Shown: piece after piece, positions 46,131 through 56,138 of the stretch
Layout of the letters: each line of letters starts with the position of its first letter
Numbering within the stretch: position 1 is the stretch's first letter
Source of the DNA: Bidens hawaiensis
Lineage: Eukaryota > Streptophyta > Magnoliopsida > Asterales > Asteraceae
Reading direction: 5' to 3'
Length of the DNA stretch: 64,000 nt
Assembly (NCBI GenBank): GCA_021521415.1
Contig: JAIQDT010000230.1
Span: 1,777,501-1,841,500, forward strand
Position numbers and translations under genes: made by a program
Notes under the pieces: model-generated
Database searches by the model: none
The model's input: the letters and a program-made list of their open reading frames with translations, nothing else
Told to the model about the DNA's origin: nothing

Positions 46131-49100
46131 ATGGAACCAAATCTCCATGATCTAAGGTTAGTTACTTCCATCATTACTTGGTTAGGCACTCATTGTTTAT
46201 GTAAACAATCCTCATACACTATCGTCCATTCACCACCCACCGCCCACCACCACCATTGTCCACCATCACTACCATAGTTCGTACAGCACCACCAATTTAT
46301 TTTAGCAGTTTACAGACATAAAAAACAAACAGTCTTTTTCATGCAAACTATTGAGATTGTCCAACCACTTCTGCTATAGATGTCTGCAGACAATAGTATA
46401 TTATAAAAAAAACACTAATTTTATAGCTTGAAAATAGTTATCGATTAGTATGCTAGTGACTTTGAATAATACTTGTTAACAATCTCAGAGTAAAATTCTA
46501 GTTTAACTTTTGCAAAATCTAACTAGATTTAAATTAACAATTATTAAATGCAAATTCATTTTCCCACACAACCCCTAATAGAAGTCCACCGCCCAATGGT
46601 CTGTTCGACACCACCATTCATCAAATTGGTGTAAATCATAGGAACTAAAAGGTGAGTAGCATACAAAAACCCTATCGCCATTACGGATCTGCTAACGGGA
46701 GTACTAGATCTTGATTTGATCTGAATAGATACCTAACGTCGGTCTCTGATGGAGGACGCATTCGCTAGATCTGTTCCAGAGGTATGTCTACTGTTGTTGT
46801 ACAATGTAATGTAATTCCAATTCTCAGAACTTCGCTTTTCTCGATAAATCCCTGTGCTGTGATTATCCTTCATTGCAAAATATACCAAATATCCCATTTT
46901 CACTTTGTACATTTAAAAAGGAATCATCATCAACTAAAATTTTGAAGAAAATAGTTTGCCCGCCAGGTGTTTGACAAAACGCCTCAATGAAATAATCTTT
47001 GTTTTTGGTGTTTTGAGGAGGGGAGGGCAACGGGTGGTTGCTCTCCTCCTTCCTCTTTGGTTCGGGTGTTCATTCCTCAAACTCAACTCGAGTTTTGTTT
47101 TATTATTATTTTTCTTGGTGTGGTACTTGGCTACCGGGGTGTTTTGTGGGTCGGGGGTGGTATGACCGGGGCTATTGAGGAGGTTGTTTGGCCGTGTCCG
47201 TTTAGAGGCTTCCACTGTTGCCCGGATGGATTACCGGGGTCCAAGGGGGTTCGATTGGCCGCACATATTAAGCGGCCTCATTTGTCGTCGGATGACAAGA
47301 AAGAGACCTTACGGGAGGCGATCTCGACAAATTTGGATTTGTTTATTTCGGTTGGTGAGGCTTTAAAGGTCTCGCGTAGGTGGATGTGTGGAGCGTGTAT
47401 GGAGTCACATGCTCTCCGTCGGGGGTGCCAATCATGATGACGGGTCGGTCTGGTACAAGTGTGTCACGGGAGATGTGGAGGAATATATAGTGGGGATTGC
47501 GAAGCCACATGTTGGGAGGGAAGTTGTCGCGGTGGGAAGGGTGGAGGTGGATGTAGCTCTCCTTGAGCGTGTCTTCACTCTTCCTATTACGACTGTTAAA
47601 AACATTCCTCATAGTTGTCGTATGGCTTTTTCCCAAGCCTTAGTGGGTGCTCTGGGTAAGGTGGCGGCTATGCCAGAGTCTGTTGAGGCGTGGGTGAAAC
47701 TGTTGTTGTTACCACGTAGCACCTTACGAGTTTTCAGACCTTCTAATCGTCAGCAACGCAGGTCTGGCAATAGAAAGTCTGAGCAATGCCGAATTATTCA
47801 ACGGTCGCTATCCGCTTGGGGTGACCGTGACGGTTTCTTTGAGCTCCTTATATCGCTTTTTAACCAACCTCTAGGAGATGCCCCGGGTGGTGATGCGTTT
47901 GTACCCGAGTCTGACAACGCCGGGTTGGGCGCCAATGTTAAACAATGTTTGCGAAAAGTTGCGGACGGGCATTTCACTGCTGCGGTCAAGGTATTATGCT
48001 CTTCAGGGGTTGCACCTTTCAGTAAGGATACTTTGAACGCTTTGTTGTCTAAGCATCCCATCATGGCACCTCCGATTATGCCTGCTTCCTTGCTTTCTGA
48101 GTCTCCCCTTGTCGTGGACGTTGATAGTGTGCTTGGGTGCATTAAGTCTTTCCCTAAAGGGACTTCGTGTGGGCGGGACGGTTTGCGAGCCCAACACATT
48201 TTAGATGCGTTGTGCGGAGAGAGGTCTCCGATTGCGGATGGTTTGCTCAAGGCTATCTCTGCGGTGGTTAATTTATTTTTGGGGGGAAGGTGTCCTAAGG
48301 TGTTGGCAGAGTTTGTTGCGTCTGCCCCACTTACGCCGTTGCTTAAACCGGACAATGGGATTAGACCTATTGCCGTTGGGGCCTTTTGGAGGCGGTTGGT
48401 CTCTAAGGTGGCTATGAGGGGTGTCGGGAAGGAGATGGTTAAATACCTCGGTGACTTTCAATTTGGGGTGGGAGTCCCCAGTGGGGCAGAGGCCGTGCTT
48501 CATAGCGCGAACAGGTTTCTAAATCAGTTTCATTCGGATGGGTCATTGGCTATGCTTACTGTTGATTTCTCCAATGCCTTCAACTTAGTTGATAGGACGA
48601 CCCTTCTACATGAGGTTCGGAGTCGATGTCCTTCCATTTCTCTTTGGGTGGATTTTTTATATGGGCAGTCGGCTAGGTTATATGTGGGTGATACTTTAAT
48701 TAAATCCACCACTGGGGTTCAACAGGGGGACCCTCTTGGGCCTCTCCTTTTTGCCTTAGCTTTGCACCCACTTGTTCACCAAATCAGAGATCGGTGCAAG
48801 CTTCTCTTTCATGCTTGGTACTTGGATGATGGCACGATTATCGGGGATACTAGAGAGGTAGCCAAAGCATTAGATATTATCAAGTCTGAGGGGCCTCGTT
48901 TGGGTCTTGAATTAAACGTTAAGAAAACAGAGTTATTTTGGCCAACATGCAATGGGGTGAAGGCACAGGAGGGGTTGTTCCCTTGCGGGATTGGAAGGCC
49001 GGTGCTTGGCGTGAAACTCCTTGGTGGTGCTGTAAGCCAGGATGCGGGGTTTATCAGCAGTTTGGCTATGAAAAGGGCATATAGCGCTGTGGAACTGATG

Positions 49101-50906
49101 AGCTGTCTCCCAAGACTTCGGGATCCTCAATGCGAGCTTCTTTTGCTTCGCTCATGTATGGGAGTCGCCAAGCTTTTGTTCGGTTTGAGAACATGCCAAC
49201 CTATGTATGTGGGGGAAGCTGTTTCTATATTTGACAATGGTCTTCGGAGGGCGATTGAGGACATCGTGGTTTGTGGAGGTCCGTTCTTTGGGGATCTCCA
49301 ATGGAGGTTGGCATCACTTCCGATCCGTTATGGGGGGTTGGGTCTCTGTTCGGCCGAGGATGTATCTACATATGCTTTTGTGGCTTCGAGAGCACAGTCG
49401 TGGTGTTTGCAAGACCATATTCTTCGGGGTTGTGATATTTATGGGTTGGACTCTGATTATGGGTGTGCGATGGATCGTTTACGTACTTCACTTCCAGATT
49501 TTGATCTTAGCGGGTTCTCTAATAAGGACACCGCCCCCCCTAAAGCCCAACATGTTATGGCGAGTGCCTTATTTAGTGGAATCGTCAAGAGTTTAGAAGT
49601 GAAGTTTGATCTATCCCCTCGCCAAAAGGCGGTGTTTGAATGCCTTCGGGCTCCTTGGGCTCAGGATTTTCTAACGGCCATCCCCATTGAAGGATTAGGC
49701 CAACGTATGTCGGGTTTGGAGTATCGGGCTATCCTTAAGTACCGGTTAATGATCCCTATGTTCCCGACGGATGAACCTTGCCCAATTTGTCGTAAGGTCT
49801 GTTTGGATTCTTTTGGTGACCATGCGGTGCATTGCAAAGAATTGCCTGGCTTTAAATACAGACATGATCTGGTTAGGGATGTTCTGTGTGATGTTCTTAA
49901 ACGGGCAGGGATTTCTGCTAAAAAGGAGGCCCCTGTTAACTTTCTCACGGATCCTATTGAAGGGAGGTCTACTTTACGACCAGCTGATATTCTTGTGTTC
50001 GGGTGGGCAGGGGGGAAACACGCCTGTGTGGATCTTACAGGAGTGTCTCCTCTTGTTGGGCTCAGGGACCGTGGGTTTGTTGTGGGTCAGGCTGCGTTGA
50101 AGGCTGAATCGGGCAAAGTTGTTAAACACGAGAAAGCTTGTTTAGATAATCAACATGTCTTTCTACCATTTGCCTTTGATACATTTGGTTTTCTGGCTCC
50201 AGAGGCTGTGAAATTTTTGAGTAGGGTTCAGCGCGTCGTACACGGAACCTCTTCAGCTTCTAGGTCCCAAAGCTTCGTTTTTAGCAGGATTGGCTTTGCT
50301 GTTCAAAAGGGGGTTGCGGCGCAGCTTGTTGCCCGTTTGCCTGCCACTTTATTGTAATCGTTTTATAGTAAATTATATAAAACTTCGAACCCTTTTTGTA
50401 ATTAAAAAAAAAATTATAAGTTGTTTGCACTTTGATTCCTTGATTCCTTATAATACATAAACTTTAATGAATGAACTACTTATGGTCATTTTAGGTTCCA
50501 GCCACGCGAGCAGATTGCTGGGGTCATTGGAATAATGGTGCAGACATTTGCTCAAGGAGCTGGATCTAGCATAGGGAACAAGATACGAATGGGCATTGCT
50601 TTAGGAGCCCTGGCGATGAATGTTTTCATATCGCGACGGGTAACCGGTGAAGAAAGTAAATGGATAACTTTAATATTCAATCTCACAAGGATTGTGCCTA
50701 TCTATTTAGCATATTCCATGCTTATGCCAGAATGGTTCACTTGGGTTGGGTTTCTGGTCATATGCATCATTTTGACTATGCTAGTGTTACGTGAAAAGAT
50801 AAAAGAGAAGCTCACCGGGCCTTACAAAAAATGTGTTGATGCCATCAAGGACTTGAGAGATAAGTTACCGAAACACCAGGTGCGCCCTACGAATGTTGTT
50901 GTCTAA
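46131..50906 (+). CDS. Small four-segment membrane protein, family copy A
   Basis: Unrecognised family. Exon 1 is 46131-46156 (MEPNLHDL.., 26 nt) and exon 2 is 50495-50906, joined in phase 2 to 145 residues. Hydrophobic segments lie around GVIGIMVQTFAQGAG, MGIALGALAMNVFI, FNLTRIVPIYLAYSML and FTWVGFLVICIILTML, followed by a basic tail with EKLTGPYKKCVDAIKDLRDKL. This suggests a four-pass or hairpin-type membrane protein. The 4.3-kb intron contains a non-LTR retrotransposon in the same orientation, whereas copy B's intron is 130 bp. The splice sites AG|GTTAGT and TTTTAG|G are preserved, so the gene may still be expressed if the intron is removed. Function unknown. Confidence 0.75.
46157..46900. 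other. 5' part of copy A intron, possible 5' end of the retrotransposon
   Basis: It starts as family intron sequence (TTCCATCATTACTT also occurs in copy B) and changes to sequence I cannot assign. The 5' boundary of the retrotransposon lies somewhere between about 46560 and 47000. I found no target duplication. Confidence 0.4.
46980..50413 (+). mobile_element. Non-LTR retrotransposon with restriction-like endonuclease
   Basis: It comprises an N-terminal Cys/His-rich region (about 47160-47437), a long ORF (47388-50357), a 3' UTR of about 45 nt and an A-run (50404-50413). The host intron resumes near 50430, where sequence again matches copy C. It is clearly richer in G+C than its surroundings. 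The 5' end is undetermined, and no target duplication was found, which is common for this class. Confidence 0.8.
47160..50357 (+). CDS. RT / restriction-like endonuclease polyprotein (one frameshift near the N-terminus)
   Basis: The 989-codon frame from 47388 has an RT in its middle: GRDGLRAQH, then LTVDFSNAFNLVD (motif A, near residue 392), GVQQGDPLGPLLFALAL (motif B) and YLDD (residues 478-481; D480 and D481 catalytic). At about 798-816 is a zinc-finger-like CPIC...GDHAVHC cluster. It is followed by RPADIL (about 866) and VDLTG, resembling the PD-(D/E)xK restriction-like endonuclease of R2-type elements. No apurinic-type endonuclease lies upstream and no RNase H is seen. This differs from the L1 and RTE elements usual in plants. 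The preceding segment 47160-47437, in another frame, has CPF..FHCC and WMCGAC and reads into the main frame near 47430. One frameshift therefore separates the N-terminal zinc-finger region from an otherwise open protein. Confidence 0.75.
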
Positions 50907-50913
50907 ATGAGAA

Positions 50914-53199
50914 AAGACGGAGATTGTTGTTTATAGTACTGTTACTTCTGCAGTTAACACACACGTTTGTAGTAGGGTAAAAATAATCATTCTAGGAACA
51001 TAATGTGCATACTGCTGGCCACAATTCTGAACCAAAACAAAAGGGGGTCAATGGGTCATTGAAGATCAAGATTATCCAAGAAGTAATATCTATTGAATTG
51101 TAGCTTATTATATAAATTATGTTGTGTTTATTAGCAAATAGCAATATAATCCTAGATCTAGATTATACACATTATATTTCTAATATTGTTTATCTTTCAG
51201 TCATCATGAAGGGTTAGTATCGATTGTAACTTGGTCTTGTAAGCATTACCAGGGCCTCGCGCACCCCCGCCTGGAGCACGTAAGTTTCGGAGGCCCAAAT
51301 TTTTTTTATGCATATATGTATAATATATGCTTGATATATAAAAGATCTTGAGTTAAACGGCATCGTCAATTAGTTGAATTGGTCGTTAATTTTGGTGTTT
51401 AAAAGTCACTGAAAAAGTAGGTTCACTGGATAACTTTGCCGGAAAGCCTTGCTAGAGAAGATGACAACAAAATCAAGTTTTAAGTAATGGCAAAAATAAC
51501 CCCTACTCTTAATTTTATAATTAAGTATATTATTTACATACTTACCCCTTTTAGTTTTGTTTTAGTTATACTTTACCCTTAACTTTTACTTCAACCGTTC
51601 AACATATCATTTAAAATCCTTTAAACAATTTTAAAAAAATGAGTATATATTAAAATAACTATATTAACTTTAATAAATTTTGTATTAATAACTCGTATAA
51701 GTATTAAGTTTTAGGGTTTCGAAAATTTGGATATTACATTTGTTATATTTATTGTTATAGCATTAATCGTCGTTAGTAAAAAATAGCTTATATATTTCGT
51801 AATTCGTTAAGGCCTACGGGTCTTTTTATTTCGGCTTGCCCGAGACATTTAAATAATCGGAGACAGCTCTTAGCGTTACCTATTGAATCTATCACATATT
51901 ATTATGTAACATATAGCTGTAATAAATAAATAATAAATATGAGTCAATATATTAACTTGGTATTATTTTGGCTATCCAATGGTTATAACTTATAATGCAT
52001 GTGTTATGGGCGAAGGCTTAAGCTAGCTAATAATTAAAGATTCAATACGTGCCTAATATAGCTATAATCTTGTTTTCAGAAATTTTAGTTTAGCCCTTGA
52101 TCTTTATAGTTTGTTGAAATGGCAGATTTAGTTCCTTGAGCTACAAGCTCCGAAAATTGGTTCGAATTTGAGTATTTTAACTCATAAGCTCGTGTATACG
52201 ATTGTACATACACATGTACTTTTTTACGGGGTGTTACATTACTTGTTTAAAGATAAATTTTATAAAAAATACGTGAAAAAAAGCACTCACCACTTAATAG
52301 GGTTTAGGGCACAAATTCATGGTTGTAATAGGATAAAAATTGTACCTAGTTGTAATCGGATAGAAATCAAGCGAGGATGATGGTGGTGTTGTGCTGGATA
52401 ACGAGTATAGCAGAGGAGAATATGAAAGCAGAGGGGTAACTGGGGTAAATTTTCATTCAACGGCAACTGTGTTTTTTTAACTGAATTGGTAAAAACCCCA
52501 TTTAGTCATTAAGATATGAACTTTTGATGAAACAAACACCCTTAGATCTGATCGAATCAGACGTTACCTCTTAATGACCCCATTCAAATCTAAACAAACA
52601 ACCCTTATAAATATATAATGCATGCTGAGATCCTAATTAAAATGCTTTTAAGTGGTATTGTGGTAGTGCTCACGCCACACCACTAACGAAGTATAGCAAA
52701 TGCTCTTTCTTAAAAGTATCACATGATGACGTCTTAAAAGCTAACACCTTTATTTCATGGTGCATGTTACTAAGAGCATTCATAAGACCATAACGGTTAT
52801 GGAATCTAAGGTCCGAATTTACGTGACGGACGACAGACGAGGTGGTTATAAACTTTTTTGTTGTGGAGCAAAGTCTTTGGACTAAAGTTGGACAAATTTC
52901 TCTCTTTCTCTCACATACACGTATAGATATATTATATACACATATATATTTTTAATAATGTTTGTGAAGGTTTGTCGTTCAACTTTCTCATGTCATTGAA
53001 CCAGAGTAACTAACTAGGATGCCAACTAAAATTACTAACAAAGTTACAAATATAACTTTAAATGTTATTGTAAATGAGATTTCTAGATATTTATGAATTA
53101 TAAAATTTTATTTATCATTATTTATATTTTATGAATCCATAAGGTATGTTATTGTGTATATTACTAAATTTAATTTTTTAATTATATATTTTTTAACTA
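50914..53199. other. Gene-free region between copies A and B
   Basis: The start (50907-51130) is the family 3' UTR, since ATGAGAAAAGACGGAGATTG also follows copy B. The remainder is AT-rich repeats with no gene. Confidence 0.55.
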
Positions 53200-53227
53200 C
53201 TCGTGTATTACACGAGCTTTATCCTAG
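53200..53227 (+). mobile_element. Possible Helitron 3' end
   Basis: A perfect hairpin (CTCGTGTA/TACACGAG around one base) is followed after 7 nt by CTAG and a host T. The 5' end was not found. Confidence 0.4.
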
Positions 53228-54239
53228 TATATACATGTAAGCAACGCATGTCGTATAATGTTAGTGGTTATTCAATCGAAAACCAAAAATACCCCAAGCT
53301 TTCTGACATTTGGATTTTGGATATTTCCAGTTTCAAATAGAATCCTTGAGTTCTCTAAATAGGTATACTTTTTGACGATTTTTTTTCTAAGAAGTTGAAA
53401 TTGGGGGTTTTGTTGGATGATTGGGCAATGACTTCGGTAACACTTCGATGATTGAGCAACGGATTCCGCACGTTAGCAGGGTTTTCTTTCTATCACTTGA
53501 GCAAAGGATTCTACAAATTACGTGAAGGACCTAACTTGTACCGATACTGGTACCAATATTCATTTGTAGGGTTCATGGTTTTCGTTCGATATAAAACACA
53601 TGCATGTACCCTTTTTGACGTATGTCGGTATCTTTTTTGGGCATATCACAACTATATTTCTTTGTTTTTTCTTCTTTCAGTTGCTATGCAGAGTGTCTGT
53701 AACGAACCGAAACCATACTAACCAAAAATGAATTTCCGTTGCATCATGCTGGGAATTTCACTAGTGATTTTTTTAGTCATTTCACATGCACCTTAACACA
53801 AAAAGTTAACATTCATCCATTTCAAGAATCATTGTTATCTTTTGGCAAACATTTGGTCTAAGCTTGGGGACTAAAATTGCAATAATACAATACAGAAGGG
53901 ACTGTCAAGATAAATATAATTTAACGATGAAATACATTGACTAAAATGTCCTAAGTAAATTGCCTTTGTAAGTTTGTATACGTCATTTTAGAACATTTTT
54001 AATCTGATGTACCCATTTGTTTGGTCAGAGTCGTCATTTGTTAAAAGTGTCAAACGCTGAATTGAGTCATTGACTAAAAGGTCCTAAATACAAGTCACTC
54101 GTAACAAAAGTGCGATGTCATATGATGCACATTGACCTTTACGAGTTTAAACTGACAAGTGATAGATATAATTAACCTCGTACCTGAAGAAGCAAGGTTA
54201 CAATCTACATTTTGCGCGAGATATTTAGAAGAAAAACAT

Positions 54240-54804
54240 ATGGATCCAAATCCCCAAGATATCAGGTAAATTATTTCCATCATTTTCTTAAATAGTATTT
54301 GTACGAAGCTTATATTTAACTCTAGCTCAAAAAAACTCTAATTTAAGTGTCACATACTTACATGTATCGAACATAACTTCTCATGGCCGTTTTAGGTTCG
54401 GGTCACACAAGCTGATGGTCGGGATTAGTGGATTAATGGTTCAGACATTTGCTCAAGCAGCTGGATCTAGCATAGGGAACAAGATACGAATGGGCATCGC
54501 TTTAGGAGCCCTGGCGATGAATGTTCTCATATCACGATGGGTAACCGATGAAGAAAATAAATTGATAAATTTCATATTCAATCTCACATGGATTTTGCCT
54601 ATCTATTTAGCATACTCTATGCTTATGCCAGAATGGTTCACTTGGGTTGGTTTTGCGGTCATATGCATCATTTTGACTATATTTGTGTTTCATGAAGAGA
54701 TAAAAGAGAAGCTCACCGGGCCTTACAAAAATTGTGTCGATGCCATTAAGGACTTGAGAGATAACTTACCGAAACGCCAGGTACCCGCTAATGTTGATGT
54801 TTAA
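54240..54804 (+). CDS. Small four-segment membrane protein, family copy B
   Basis: The cleanest member. Exon 1 (54240-54265, MDPNPQDI..) and exon 2 (54396-54804) are split by a 130-bp intron and give 144 residues. Hydrophobic segments are at about 15-31, 39-56, 64-83 and 88-107. A charged C-terminal tail (about 108-144) contains EEIKEKLTGPYKNC and DAIKDLRDNLPKRQ. It is close to copies A and C (most residues identical), including the GSSIGNKIRMGIALGALAMNV block. The start is set by the conserved MDPN-type first exon shared by all copies. Function unknown; no signal for a known family was recognised. Confidence 0.78.
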
Positions 54805-56138
54805 ATGAGAAAAGACGGAGATTGTTGTTTATAACATTGTTTCTTCTGTAGCTAACACACACGTTTGTAGTTTGGTAAAAATAATCTTTCTAGGAACATG
54901 TGCCATTGAAGATCAAGATTATCCAAGAAGTAATATCTATTGAATTGTAGCTTATTATATAAATTATGTTGTCTTAATTAGCAATATAATCCAAGATTAT
55001 ACAAATTATTTTGCTAATATTGTTTATCTTTTATAGTTTTGAGTTATCATGAAGGGTTAGTATCAATTGTATACTTGGTCTTGTAGGCATTTAATTATCA
55101 GGGCTAGCCCGGGTAGTCGGGCTGGAAACCGGTTTAGGGCAAATAAAAACTATGAAAAGACAAGAACCGGGTTTTTTTTCAAATCGCGTTGGGTCGTAAA
55201 CTAGTCGGGCTGGAAACTAGTTTGGGTCTGTTGGGTTAAATAAATAAGTTGGGCCTAACAAATCTTGTGAATGGTTTATGACTTTCCTATTAGGCCTATT
55301 TCTTGCTTATTTTATTTCCGGGCTTGGTCAATCTTGGAACCGCATAAAATAATCAATATGCACTACATGAACAAAAAAGTTATATTAAACTATTAAAAAC
55401 ATACGGTATGATGCTGATGTAACCAACCTAGTGAGAGACTTTTCCAAACCGTTACTTGTCAATCTTAGTTAGCCATGAACTTATTAGTCATGACCGGCTA
55501 GTGACTCCCATGGTGACCGACTGCCGGTTAGTATCAATTGCTTATATATTACAAGACTAACATCAGTCGCCGACTCACCATAGTGATGTTTTATATTATA
55601 TTATATTAATGCAAGAAAACGATGTGACTAATGTAATTCATTTGACCAACATGCCAAAAACTAACATGTATTTTAATAATATATATATTTTAATTTTTTT
55701 AAACACAATTCTAAATTTGACAACGACATCGGTGTGACCAACATCTAGCCATGACAACACTTATTAGTCATGATCGGCTAGTGACTCCCATGGTGACCGA
55801 CTGCCGTTTTTTTGGGACGTGTTCCCATCAGTGACTCCCATGGTGGTTATAATCTGACACCTGGTTGATATCCGGCAAAATCCTGGTCAAATTCTGAATA
55901 GAAATGGTTAGAATCTGACTCCCGGGTGATATGTGGCAAAATCCTGGCCAAACTTTGAATTAGAAATGGTTAGAATCTGACTCCCGGATGATATCCGGAT
56001 GATATCCCGCATATATTTGTATACCTACCAACATGCCAACAACTAACGTGCTTATATAGACACCACCCGCATATAGTCATTACTATCGAAAACACAGAGC
56101 AGCAACCATTTGATCAAAACAAGTAACAGATTTGAATA
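54805..56138. other. 3' UTR of copy B and 5' flank of copy C
   Basis: The family 3' UTR is followed by repeat-rich sequence. The 33-nt stretch around GGCTAGTGACTCCCATGG occurs twice (about 55492 and 55771). Two short pieces match halves of the minisatellite unit in copy C (55429-55452 and 56059-56075). Confidence 0.6.

Noticed and set aside
47798..48355. 185-codon minus-strand ORF
   Set aside because: Shadow of the GC-rich RT ORF on the other strand; no domain seen.
53452..53721. 89-codon plus-strand ORF
   Set aside because: Composition looks random, no homologue recognised, no exon partners.
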